Source: SG8-30 sp963695155 (GTDB lineage: Bacteria; Pseudomonadota; Gammaproteobacteria; Steroidobacterales; Steroidobacteraceae). Taken from it: 64,000 nt of DNA. Each line of letters begins with the position of its first letter. The stretch's first letter is position 1. The stretch lies in assembly GCA_963695155.1 (NCBI GenBank), contig CAVOGD010000002.1, positions 86,354 to 150,353 on the forward strand, read 5' to 3'. The position numbers were made by a program, and so were the translations under genes. Shown here piece by piece: positions 52,024 through 59,026 of this stretch. Under the pieces are notes generated by a model. That model saw only the letters and a list, made by a program, of their open reading frames with translations. It was not told where the DNA came from and ran no database searches.

Positions 52024-53250
52024 ATGCACAGTAACCTGCAGTCCTCAATCGATAAACTGCTGCTGCCACTCCACGATTTCCTGCGCCTAGAGAGTGCAGG
52101 CGGACTGGTTCTCATGGCCGCCGCCGTGCTGGCGCTTATCGTCGCCAACTCACCACTCGCGGTCCATTATGCGGCGCTGCAGGATCTTCCGGTCTCGATC
52201 AGGGTCGGTAGCTTTGGAGTCGCCAAGCCCTTGCTGTTGTGGATCAACGACGGGCTAATGGCGGTGTTTTTCTTTCTCATCGGCATGGAGCTGAAACGCG
52301 AAGTACTTGATGGGCACTTGTCGAGCCTACGCCAAGCCAGCCTGCCGGCGTTAGCGGCCGCGGGGGGAATGCTGGTGCCTGCTGTCTTCTACGCGGCGTT
52401 CAACTGGACCGATTCCGATGCGATGCAGGGGTGGGCAATCCCGACCGCCACTGACATTGCTTTTGCTTTGGGAGTTCTCTCACTCCTCGGCAATCGGGTT
52501 CCGGCCGCGCTGAAAGCCTTTCTTCTGAGCGTAGCCATCTTCGACGATCTTGGGGCCATCGTCGTAATCGCCATCTTCTACACGGCTGATCTGTCCACTC
52601 TTGCTCTGACCGTCTCCGGCGGTCTCATCCTGGCTCTCGCTGTCCTCAATCGCGCGGGTGTGATGAAACCAGCCGCCTACATCCTGATCGGCATTGGTTT
52701 GTGGGTGGCGGTGTTGAAGTCAGGCGTGCACGCAACGCTGGCAGGCGTCGTACTGGCGATGTTCGTCCCGCTCCGCGCGCCGGATCGGCCCGGCTCAGCG
52801 GTACCCGAGTCGCCGCTGCGACAGCTTGAACACGCTTTACATCCCTGGGTGGCATTCGGGATTCTGCCCATCTTTGCATTCGCCAATGCCGGAGTCCCGA
52901 TCGTGGGGCTGTCGACTAGCGACACGTTTCATCCAGTTCCCCTTGGCATCGTGACCGGACTGTTTCTTGGAAAGCAGATCGGGATTCTGTCATTTTGCTG
53001 GATTGGCATACGGGCGCGGCTTGCTTCGCTTCCTGAAGGTGTCAGCTGGTGGCAGCTGCACGGGGCATCGTTACTGTGTGGGATCGGATTCACCATGAGC
53101 CTGTTCATCGCCTCTCTGGCCTTCGAGCACGGCGGCACGTCGTACCTCGGCCTGGAGCGGCTCGGCATTTTGATCGGCTCACTGGTTTCCGGGCTGTTGG
53201 GTTACATCGTGCTTCGCGTTACCTTGGCTAATGGGACCAAGGCCGCGTAA
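52024..53250 (+). CDS. nhaA: Na+/H+ antiporter NhaA, cassette 13
   Basis: A 408-residue NhaA with twelve hydrophobic segments. The essential pair D174-D175 is in AIFDDLGAI and TATD (D144) precedes it by 30 residues, matching E. coli D133/D163/D164. Further motifs: GGLVLMAAAVLALIVANSP, GLMAVFFFLIGMELKREVLDG. It exports sodium in exchange for protons to manage salt and alkaline stress. A 1.2-kb gene is large for a cassette. Its own AGAGGAGG start site allows expression from an upstream promoter. Chromosomal NhaA would normally be outside an integron. Confidence 0.95.
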   Translation: MHSNLQSSIDKLLLPLHDFLRLESAGGLVLMAAAVLALIVANSPLAVHYAALQDLPVSIRVGSFGVAKPLLLWINDGLMAVFFFLIGMELKREVLDGHLSSLRQASLPALAAAGGMLVPAVFYAAFNWTDSDAMQGWAIPTATDIAFALGVLSLLGNRVPAALKAFLLSVAIFDDLGAIVVIAIFYTADLSTLALTVSGGLILALAVLNRAGVMKPAAYILIGIGLWVAVLKSGVHATLAGVVLAMFVPLRAPDRPGSAVPESPLRQLEHALHPWVAFGILPIFAFANAGVPIVGLSTSDTFHPVPLGIVTGLFLGKQIGILSFCWIGIRARLASLPEGVSWWQLHGASLLCGIGFTMSLFIASLAFEHGGTSYLGLERLGILIGSLVSGLLGYIVLRVTLANGTKAA

Positions 53251-53266
53251 CGGCACGCCGTTAGGC
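53245..53266 (+). other. attC-13, minimal or remnant (22 bp)
   Basis: GCGTAAC, GGCACGCC, GTTAGGC; the middle forms a perfect palindrome TAACGGC-AC-GCCGTTA. It is much shorter than a normal attC. Confidence 0.55.
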
Positions 53267-53359
53267 CGCTGGTCAGTTTGGGTCCATGGCAATTGGCGGC
53301 TATTCTTCGAGTTCCGGGACGGACAGGCATATCTGCTCGACTATGAGGACTATCACTGA
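53267..53359 (+). pseudogene. C-terminal remnant of a HigB/RelE-type toxin, cassette 14
   Basis: Reading from 53267 in frame gives RWSVWVHGNWRLFFEFRDG and LLDYEDYH before a TGA at 53357-53359. This is the C-terminal third of HigB (the NWR-L-F-x-F and D-Y-H end motifs). The N-terminal part is missing; the fragment begins at the base after the R' core GTTAGGC of attC-13. Confidence 0.7.
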
Positions 53360-53364
53360 CGGCC

Positions 53365-53724
53365 ATGCATAACCCTCCTCACCCGGGTGAGTTTATTGCT
53401 GCGGTGTATCTCGAGCCGACTGGCATCAGCGGTCGCCAGCTCGCGGCTAAGCTCAGCGTGTCGCCGTCCACCCTTAACCGTGTTTTGACGGGTACCAGCG
53501 GTGTTACTCCGGAGATGGCTCTGCGTCTATCGAAGTGTCTTGGTCGCTCCGCTGAAAGCTGGCTCGCTATGCAGCACGGTTACGATCTGTGGCAGGCAAA
53601 GCGCAATGTCGATCTCCGCAGTGTTGAGACGCTCGAGGTCAGCGCGGCCCGCTCAACACAGACCTTGAACCACGCAGCAATGAGCCCTGTCACTCGAGCC
53701 GCAATGGCAGCTGACGCCACATGA
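53365..53724 (+). CDS. higA: HigA family antitoxin, cassette 14
   Basis: A 119-residue HTH protein: the HigA pattern HPGEFIAAVYLEPTGISGRQLAAKLSVSPSTLNRVLTGTSGVTPEMALRLSKCLGRSAESWLAMQHGYDLWQA is complete. HigA normally neutralises HigB, which here is reduced to a C-terminal stub just upstream. It is therefore an orphan antitoxin. It overlaps the YjbR gene as ATGA. Confidence 0.9.
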   Translation: MHNPPHPGEFIAAVYLEPTGISGRQLAAKLSVSPSTLNRVLTGTSGVTPEMALRLSKCLGRSAESWLAMQHGYDLWQAKRNVDLRSVETLEVSAARSTQTLNHAAMSPVTRAAMAADAT

Positions 53725-54053
53725 AGTTCGCCACCGTTCGCCAGTACGCGCTTTCGCTACCGGAGGTCACGGAGGAGCCGCATCACCGCTATAGCTCGTT
53801 TCGCGTCAAAGGCAAGATCTTCGTCACGGTGCCGCCAGAGCAAGATCATCTTCATGTCTTCGTTTCGGAGCAGAACCGAGAAGTGGCGTTGACCTTGCAC
53901 GGCGAGTTTACCGAGAAGCTCCTATGGGGCGGCAAGGTCGTTGGTGTTCGAGTGGCACTCAAGTCTGCGCAACCGCCGGTCGTGAAGCGCCTCGTTCGAC
54001 AAGCATGGGAGAACAAGGCGCCGCCCGCGTTGCGAGCGGCCCAGAGCAGTTGA
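53721..54053 (+). CDS. MmcQ/YjbR family protein, cassette 14
   Basis: A 110-residue protein with the MmcQ/YjbR pattern (ATVRQYALSLPEVTEEPHHRYSSFRVKGKIFVTVPPEQDHLHVFVSE and LWGGKVVGVRVALKSAQPPVVKRLVRQAWENKAP). Members have a CyaY-like fold and unknown function, sometimes DNA-binding. Start ATG overlaps higA by four bases, so both are in one cassette. Confidence 0.87.
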   Translation: MKFATVRQYALSLPEVTEEPHHRYSSFRVKGKIFVTVPPEQDHLHVFVSEQNREVALTLHGEFTEKLLWGGKVVGVRVALKSAQPPVVKRLVRQAWENKAPPALRAAQSS

Positions 54054-54060
54054 AGAAAGT

Positions 54061-54120
54061 ACGCTACCGACGCACTGTGCAGGCCAGGCGACACGCCGCT
54101 GTCTCCCGCTTGTGTTAGGC
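54061..54120 (+). other. attC-14, degenerate left end
   Basis: Weak R'' (CGCTACC), loop GGCCAGGCGACACGCC, perfect R' GTTAGGC. About 60 bp. Confidence 0.6.
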
Positions 54121-54147
54121 AGCACACCAATGTCCTCGGGGGGTGTA

Positions 54148-54453
54148 ATGAGTGAGACTGTCGTGGTCGTCAGTTACCGGGCACTTCCCGGACAATCAGA
54201 CGCTGCCAAGCGGGCGATTGCTGGCTTGGTTGGCACCGTGCTTTCGAGAGAACCAGACTGTGGGGGAATCACCATTCTGCAAGACTCTGATGATCCCGCC
54301 CGGATCATGCTGATTGAGCGCTGGCCTGGTAAAGAGATCTTCCTGGGACCGCATATGCAGCAACCACACATCCAGTCCTTCATCCAGGAAGCCCGCGCGT
54401 TCCTGGCCGGCCCGCCAGATATCTCGTTCTGGCATACCGCAAGTGCTGCCTGA
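54148..54453 (+). CDS. antibiotic biosynthesis monooxygenase-like (ABM) protein, cassette 15
   Basis: A 101-residue dimeric alpha/beta-barrel protein (ETVVVVSYRALPGQSDAAKRAIAGL ... EPDCGGITILQDSDDPARIMLIERWPGKEIFLGPHMQQPHIQSFIQEARAFLAGPPDISFW). The start is ATG 54148 after a GGGGGG site; in-frame ATGs lie at 54130 and 54112. Function unknown. It is one of two ABM proteins in the window, the other being chromosomal. Confidence 0.85.
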   Translation: MSETVVVVSYRALPGQSDAAKRAIAGLVGTVLSREPDCGGITILQDSDDPARIMLIERWPGKEIFLGPHMQQPHIQSFIQEARAFLAGPPDISFWHTASAA

Positions 54454-54507
54454 CAGTTCATTGAAGCCGCCGCCGCTTCGCGGCACGGCCCAATCAAGAC
54501 GTTAGCT
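54448..54507 (+). other. attC-15
   Basis: R'' GCCTGAC (one change), GCCGCCGCCGCTTCGCGGC hairpin, CAATCAAGAC, R' GTTAGCT. It overlaps the stop codon of the ABM gene. 60 bp. Confidence 0.85.
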
Positions 54508-54520
54508 CCGCGAAAGCCCC

Positions 54521-55366
54521 ATGATCGTTCGTTGGATAGTCGGCACCCTCGTCACGATTGTCGTCGGCGTGCTCGGAATTGGATCCTGGATCTACGCGGC
54601 CAGCGAAGCCCACCTGCGCTCTTTCGAGCATCCGGCGCCGTTTGCGGTCGCCATCCCGTCGGACCCCGGCTCGATCGCGCGCGGGGCGCACCTGGCGCGT
54701 ACGCGCGGATGCCGCGGCTGCCACGGAGAAGATCTAGGGGGCCAGGTCATGTGGGGACACGCCGTCGCCCCCAACCTGGCTGCCTACGCGCGGGATGAAA
54801 TTGCGGCAACGTTTGAGGCCGCCCTGCGGCATGGCATAGGCCGGGATGGCAAGGCGCTGTATTCCATGCCGTCCTATAACTTTGTCAGGATGCGGGATGA
54901 AGACGTGGCCGACCTCATCGCCTACCTGCGTACCGAACCCGTAGCGCAATCCGGGTTGCCCCGGCCCTCGCTGCCGTGGCGGGTGCGTTTCGACATGGCC
55001 TTGGGCAAGGACGCCGCCATTCCAGCCTTCCTGCACCTGGTGCCACCGCTGCGGCGCGCCAGTGACCCGGACCCGGCTGTCGCACGTGGCGAGTATGTTG
55101 CAATGACGACCTGCAACGAATGTCACGGCTTCGGCCTGCGCGCGGACTCCCCGTGGGAAGATGCCGCGCCCGACCTGCTCGTCATCCGTGCCTACGACGA
55201 AGGCGCCTTCCGCCGCCTGATGCGGGAAGGAACCGCCGTCGGCGACCGCGAACTGGAGATGATGAGCGGCGTGGCGAGAAGTCGTTTTGCCTATTTCACG
55301 GACCAGGAGATTACCGACTTGTACCGTTTCCTCACTGACATGAGCGCCCGGGCTGGCACGCAGTGA
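54521..55366 (+). CDS. diheme cytochrome c, cassette 16
   Basis: A 281-residue membrane-anchored cytochrome. An N-terminal membrane segment (IVRWIVGTLVTIVVGVLGIGSWIYA) is followed by two c-type domains. Heme sites are C64-R-G-C67-H68 and C198-N-E-C201-H202; likely distal methionines lie in ALYSMPSYNF and LEMMSG. It resembles alcohol dehydrogenase or nitric-oxide-related cytochrome subunits, without a specific match. It is unusual as a cassette gene, since heme insertion needs the host Ccm system. Confidence 0.9.
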   Translation: MIVRWIVGTLVTIVVGVLGIGSWIYAASEAHLRSFEHPAPFAVAIPSDPGSIARGAHLARTRGCRGCHGEDLGGQVMWGHAVAPNLAAYARDEIAATFEAALRHGIGRDGKALYSMPSYNFVRMRDEDVADLIAYLRTEPVAQSGLPRPSLPWRVRFDMALGKDAAIPAFLHLVPPLRRASDPDPAVARGEYVAMTTCNECHGFGLRADSPWEDAAPDLLVIRAYDEGAFRRLMREGTAVGDRELEMMSGVARSRFAYFTDQEITDLYRFLTDMSARAGTQ

Positions 55367-55374
55367 AATGCATC

Positions 55375-55438
55375 GCTTAGCGTGCATTCCCCCCACGCGC
55401 CGCGCGCGTGTGGGCGCGGCTGAGCCTGGTCGTTAGGC
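55375..55438 (+). other. attC-16
   Basis: R'' GCTTAGC, GC-rich hairpin CCCCACGCGCCGCGCGCGTGTGG, TGAGCCTGGTC, R' GTTAGGC. 64 bp. Confidence 0.72.
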
Positions 55439-55494
55439 CGCATGGCAACCTCCCGCGCGATCGATCTTGTTCGCACTCGTCGAAGGAGTGATAT

Positions 55495-55761
55495 GCCGCC
55501 ATTCGTCTCATTGAAGCGTATGGGCTCTTCAAGGGGCGGCAATGGGCGGAAGTCCTGGCGGCAGTCAGCGGCGCTATCTACGTTCCGTTCGAGGTGTTTG
55601 AGCTCATCAAGCGCCCTGCTTGGCTTGGGGCAATCATCCTGCTAGTCAATCTCCTCGTCGTTGCCATCGTGGTTCGTGCCCTGCTGGTGCGTCGAAGGGC
55701 TGCGGGAGCCGATGAGGCCCAGCCCTTCGCCCAACCCCACAAGCACCGACGTACCGGTTAG
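55495..55761 (+). pseudogene. C-terminal fragment of a DUF2127-type membrane protein, cassette 17
   Basis: In frame from 55495 the sequence reads AAIRLIEAYGLFKGRQWAEVLAAVSGAIYVPFEVFELIKRPAWLGAIILLVNLLVVAIVVRALLVRRRAAGADEAQ, matching the C-terminal half of DUF2127 proteins. A TGA stands immediately upstream and no start codon fits, so the N-terminal half was lost. Its last codons run into the attC site, ending at TAG 55759-55761. Confidence 0.7.
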
Positions 55762-55775
55762 CTCAAGCGTTCGGC
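55729..55775 (+). other. attC-17, last recognisable site
   Basis: R'' GCCCAAC, TTAGCTCAAGC before R' GTTCGGC (C in the first purine position). 47 bp, overlapping the end of the DUF2127 fragment. Confidence 0.6.
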
Positions 55776-55790
55776 GCCAGGAAAACTGCC

Positions 55791-56459
55791 ATGACAAGGT
55801 TGTGCTTACTGCTGTTGTTCTCGGCCGCCATTGCAGCGACCGCTGCTGCATCGAGTCTGCTCGGGCGGATCACAGATGATGTGTATACGAGCCCGGGTGC
55901 GCTCTTTGACGTGAGCGTACCGACGATGCGGAATCCGTTCGTGCAGAAGCCGCAGTCGATACGCGACGAGCGCACGCCCGATGGTGGGGAGGAAGTCACC
56001 TTCTCGGTCCTGGACCTCGGCGAGGCATGGCGCTACGGCGTCATTCCGGCGCCTTCTGGCGCAACGGCCGAGGCCGCGGAGACCAGGGAGATCAGCGAGC
56101 AACAACTCGTCCGCTGGCTCGGCACACCCGCCAGGCCAAATGCGATCTACGAAGAGCGGGTGCAGCTGGCGGACGGTGCGGGAACCCTGAGGGTTTACGA
56201 GCAGGAGGGAGCTTCGCTCCTCTTCAAGAAGGCAGGCAGTGCCCTGGAAAAGGAGACCGCCCTGATTGGCGTCGTCATCGCAAGATCCGAGGCCAAAGGG
56301 CACACGCTGTACGTAATAGGCCAGTTCGACATGCCCATGGATATGTTGAGCTTCCATGTAGAGACACGAAAAGTGCCCAGGGAAAAAGTGATCGCGCGGT
56401 TCGCAACCGAGCATGCAAAGCGATTGCGGGAAATGACCGCTTCGTTCAAATTGCGATGA
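55791..56459 (+). CDS. exported protein of unknown function
   Basis: A 222-residue protein with a signal peptide (CLLLLFSAAIAATAAAS). The mature part (GALFDVSVPTMRNPFVQKPQSIRDERTPDGGEEVTFSVLDLGEAWRYGVIPAP ... ASLLFKKAGSALEKETALIGVVIARSEAKGHTLYVIGQFDMP) is not recognised. It is the first gene past the last attC, and its GC content is nearer the chromosomal level. Its stop overlaps an ATG of the next gene (ATGA). Confidence 0.65.
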   Translation: MTRLCLLLLFSAAIAATAAASSLLGRITDDVYTSPGALFDVSVPTMRNPFVQKPQSIRDERTPDGGEEVTFSVLDLGEAWRYGVIPAPSGATAEAAETREISEQQLVRWLGTPARPNAIYEERVQLADGAGTLRVYEQEGASLLFKKAGSALEKETALIGVVIARSEAKGHTLYVIGQFDMPMDMLSFHVETRKVPREKVIARFATEHAKRLREMTASFKLR

Positions 56460-56542
56460 AGACGCCGGGCAACGGCATGCAGCCACCGCGCCAAGAACCG
56501 CGCGCGGTTGACGGCGAACACCAGGAGGCTGATCTCACTGCC

Positions 56543-56878
56543 ATGCCCAGTCGTGCGGTAAGTCTGCAAGCCATCAAGGTTGTGCACACGATCATCTGGG
56601 CGTTCTTTGCGGGCTGCGTCGTCGCCATCCCGGTGGCGACCTGGTTCGGCAAGCACAACATCGCAGTCGGTCTCGTGGCCATCGTGTTCGTCGAGGTCCT
56701 GGTGCTTCTCCTCAACAAGTGGAACTGCCCGCTCACTGGCGTGGCGGCGCGATACACTGAAGATCGACGGGACAATTTCGATATCTACCTGCCGCGCCTG
56801 CTCGCCAGGTACAACAAGCAGGTTTTTGGCACGCTTTATCTCGCCGGCGCCACCTATGCCTTGCTGGCGTGGGCGTGA
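56543..56878 (+). CDS. small membrane protein, DUF2784-like
   Basis: About 112 residues with three hydrophobic segments (IKVVHTIIWAFFAGCVVAIPVATWF, IAVGLVAIVFVEVLVLLLNKWNCPLT, GTLYLAGATYALLAWA). The sequence resembles proteins of the DUF2784 type, with the conserved NKWNCPLTGVAARYT block; this is a judgement by eye. The start is uncertain: ATG 56456 overlaps the upstream stop, ATG 56543 lacks an ideal ribosome site but gives the membrane-only protein. Confidence 0.6.
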   Translation: MPSRAVSLQAIKVVHTIIWAFFAGCVVAIPVATWFGKHNIAVGLVAIVFVEVLVLLLNKWNCPLTGVAARYTEDRRDNFDIYLPRLLARYNKQVFGTLYLAGATYALLAWA

Positions 56879-57456
56879 GCAAACGGACTACGCATCCCAT
56901 GCCGGCGTTTGACCAACTCACGATGACGACGTCCAGGCTGCTTCTTCGGCCGCTGAGGAAGGCTGACGCCTCTACCCTGCTGGCCGTGTTCTCCGATCCG
57001 CGGGTCATGCGCTACTGGAGCACGCCGCCCTGGGACTCCATCGAGCAGGCGCACGCGATGATCGCCGGCGACGCCTCCGCCATGCCAGCCGGCCAGCAAC
57101 TACGGCTCGGCATGGTGCGAAGCGCCGACAACACCCTCATCGGCATGTGCACCCTGTATGCGTTCTCGGCCCAGTGCCGCCGCGCCGAGGTGGGATATGC
57201 GCTGGCGTCGCGGTGCTGGGGCGTTGGCTACATGGATGAAGCGCTGCGTGCATTGCTGGGCTACGGATTTCGCGAACTCGGCCTGAATCGCGTGGAGGCC
57301 GACATCGATCCGCGCAACGAAGCCTCGGCGAGGAGCCTGGAGCGTCTCGGTTTCGCGAAAGAAGGGCTTCTCCGTGAAAGGTGGATCGTCGGCGACGAGG
57401 TCTGCGACACCGCGTTCTACGGGCTACTTGCGCGTGACTGGCCGCGGGGGCAATGA
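56875..57456 (+). CDS. GNAT family N-acetyltransferase (RimJ/RimL type)
   Basis: About 193 residues: TTSRLLLRPLRKADASTLLAVFSDPRVMRYWST and the acetyl-CoA motif RCWGVGYMDEALRALLGYGFRELGLNRVEADIDPRNEASARSLERLGFAKEG. RimJ/RimL-like enzymes acetylate ribosomal proteins or small molecules; the target is unknown. The GTG at 56875 overlaps the upstream stop as GTGA; other starts are GTG 56869 and ATG 56899. Confidence 0.88.
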   Translation: MSKRTTHPMPAFDQLTMTTSRLLLRPLRKADASTLLAVFSDPRVMRYWSTPPWDSIEQAHAMIAGDASAMPAGQQLRLGMVRSADNTLIGMCTLYAFSAQCRRAEVGYALASRCWGVGYMDEALRALLGYGFRELGLNRVEADIDPRNEASARSLERLGFAKEGLLRERWIVGDEVCDTAFYGLLARDWPRGQ

Positions 57457-57472
57457 TTGGACAGGTGGCGAG

Positions 57473-57907
57473 ATGCAGCCCGTCATAGACCACATCCAGA
57501 TTACCGTCAGGGACATGAGCGTGGCCGTGCCGTTCTACGACAGGCTCATGCCCCTGCTGGGCTTCGACCCCAAGCGCAGGACCAGCGCGGTGATCGCGGC
57601 GCACGAGTTTCATGTGGTGGAGTACACGCACCCCCTGCTGGCGTTCGCCATTACCTCGCCGCGGAAGGCCTTCGAGGCCGACGTGATCAATCGCAGGAAG
57701 CCGGGCGCAGTCCATCACGTGGCGTTCAAGGCCGAATCCCGCGCCGAGGTTGACCGGCTGCACGTGGAACTGCAGGCCATCGGCGCCACGATCGTGAGCC
57801 CGCCACGCGAGTATCCTGAGTACACGCCGCCCGGCTACTACGCCCTGTTCTTCAAGGATCCGGACGGCATCAAGTACGAGATCGTCAGTACGGCTCGGCC
57901 GAAATAA
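57473..57907 (+). CDS. VOC (glyoxalase/bleomycin resistance) family protein
   Basis: A 144-residue protein with a single VOC module pair: the opening IDHIQITVRDMSVAVPFYDRLMPLLGF and the end YYALFFKDPDGIKYEIVS, with VHHVAFKAESRAEVDRLHVEL in between. Metal-binding His/Glu positions are plausible (H at residue 6, E in the closing motif). The substrate is not evident. ATG 57473 is chosen; the earlier frame reads the end of the GNAT gene. Confidence 0.85.
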   Translation: MQPVIDHIQITVRDMSVAVPFYDRLMPLLGFDPKRRTSAVIAAHEFHVVEYTHPLLAFAITSPRKAFEADVINRRKPGAVHHVAFKAESRAEVDRLHVELQAIGATIVSPPREYPEYTPPGYYALFFKDPDGIKYEIVSTARPK

Positions 57908-57917
57908 AGGAGAGCCC

Positions 57918-57992
57918 ATGCGGCCTCATGAACTGTCCCGGCGCTCGTTGCTGCGCGTGGCGGCGACGGCGGGCGGACCACCAAGGAACTGA
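57918..57992 (+). pseudogene. remnant of a twin-arginine signal peptide
   Basis: AAGGAGA precedes an ATG and a 24-codon frame RPHELSRRSLLRVAATAGG that stops at once (TGA at 57990). SRRSLL is a classic Tat motif, but no mature protein follows. It looks like the 5' end of a deleted exported-enzyme gene. Confidence 0.55.
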
Positions 57993-58062
57993 TTCAGCAC
58001 ATGTTGGCCAGGGCGGCGGGGATAAGCGCCCGGTTCGGACTTTCAATCAAGCGGAGCGACTT

Positions 58063-58485
58063 ATGACCTCCATCGCCAAAGGCACCTTCACCGTCAAGCT
58101 GGCGCCGCTCGGATTCGAAGGCCAGCCTGACGGTTCCAGGCTCGGCCGCATGTCGATCGACAAGCAGATCGCGGGTGACCTGGTGGCCGACACAAAGGGA
58201 CAGATGCTGAGCGCCATGACCGAAACCGAGGGATCTGCTGGTTATGTGGCAGTGGAGCGTGTGGCCGGCGCCCTGCATGGGCGAAAGGGCACGTTCGTCC
58301 TGCAGCACAGCGGCACCATGAACCGCGGTGCTGCGAGCTTGTCGGTGACGGTGGTGCCGGACTCCGGCACCGGAGAGCTGGCGGGTTTGACCGGCGACTT
58401 CAAGATCATAATCGCCGACGGCAAGCACAACTATGAATTCACGTACTCCTTGCCGGAGACAGAAAGCCGCTTGATCACTGGTTAG
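58063..58485 (+). CDS. DUF3224 family protein
   Basis: A 140-residue protein: GTFTVKLAPLGFEGQPDGSRLGRMSIDKQIAGDLVADTKGQMLS and GTFVLQHSGTMNRGAASLSVTVVPDSGTGELAGLTGDFKIIIADGKHNYEFTYSLP are the family signature. DUF3224 proteins form small beta barrels of unknown function. Start ATG follows GCGGAGCG. The gene ends in GGTTAGGCC, which resembles an attC core by chance or as a relic. Confidence 0.85.
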   Translation: MTSIAKGTFTVKLAPLGFEGQPDGSRLGRMSIDKQIAGDLVADTKGQMLSAMTETEGSAGYVAVERVAGALHGRKGTFVLQHSGTMNRGAASLSVTVVPDSGTGELAGLTGDFKIIIADGKHNYEFTYSLPETESRLITG

Positions 58486-58492
58486 GCCAAGA

Positions 58493-59002
58493 ATGATGAA
58501 CCACCCGCTGCCGCTGTCGAAGTCTCACCAGGTCCTCGGCCTGGTGGGCTGGTTGCTGGTTGCATTTGCCGCAGCGGCGATCGGTGCATTCGCCTCGGCA
58601 AGCGCGGGCGAGTTCTACCGTGAACTCGTCCGTCCGTCATGGGCGCCGCCGGGTTGGCTGTTCGGCCCGGTCTGGTCGGCCCTGTACGCCTGCATGGGCA
58701 TCGCCGCGTGGCTGGTCTGGCGCGCGCGGGGCTTCGCGGGAGCCCGCAGCGCGCTGCTGTTGTTCATTGCCCAGCTTGCCGTCAACGCACTATGGACCTG
58801 GTTGTTCTTCGTGTGGCGCCTGGGCGGCCTGGCGTTCGCCGAGATTCTCGTGCTGTGGGTACTTATCCTCGCCACCATGGTCTTGTTCCGGCGCGTCAGC
58901 ACGGCAGCGGCGGTATTGCTCGTACCGTATCTCGCATGGGTATCGTTCGCTGCGGCGCTCACTCTCGCCACGTGGCGACTCAACCCCGGGCTGCTCGGGT
59001 GA
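58493..59002 (+). CDS. TspO/MBR family protein
   Basis: A 169-residue membrane protein with five segments. TspO marks are RPSWAPPGWLFGPVWSALYACMGIAAWLVW and VNALWTWLFFVWRLGGLAFAEILVLW. TspO binds tetrapyrroles such as protoporphyrin IX and dampens pigment or stress responses. Its gene lies 7 bp after DUF3224. A shared role is not obvious. Confidence 0.92.
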   Translation: MMNHPLPLSKSHQVLGLVGWLLVAFAAAAIGAFASASAGEFYRELVRPSWAPPGWLFGPVWSALYACMGIAAWLVWRARGFAGARSALLLFIAQLAVNALWTWLFFVWRLGGLAFAEILVLWVLILATMVLFRRVSTAAAVLLVPYLAWVSFAAALTLATWRLNPGLLG

Positions 59003-59026
59003 GACCAGGACAAGGCACGCTCCACC

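Larger units (their letters stand above)
42905..55775 (+). mobile_element. chromosomal integron with about 17 gene-cassette units
   Basis: An integron-type integrase (minus strand) diverges from a plus-strand array of small genes, nearly all followed by an attC site with RYYYAAC ... hairpin ... GTTRRRY. Cassette genes are lower in GC than the flanks, and their attC sites differ, as in mobile-pool cassettes. No transposase is present, so this is a sedentary chromosomal integron. The right border is set at the last recognisable attC (55769-55775); genes beyond it have no attC. Confidence 0.88.

Noticed and set aside
58481..58487. GTTAGGC at the end of the DUF3224 gene as an attC core
   Set aside because: No convincing R'' or hairpin upstream; GCACAAC at 58425 is a weak partner. 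Kept only as a possible relic.
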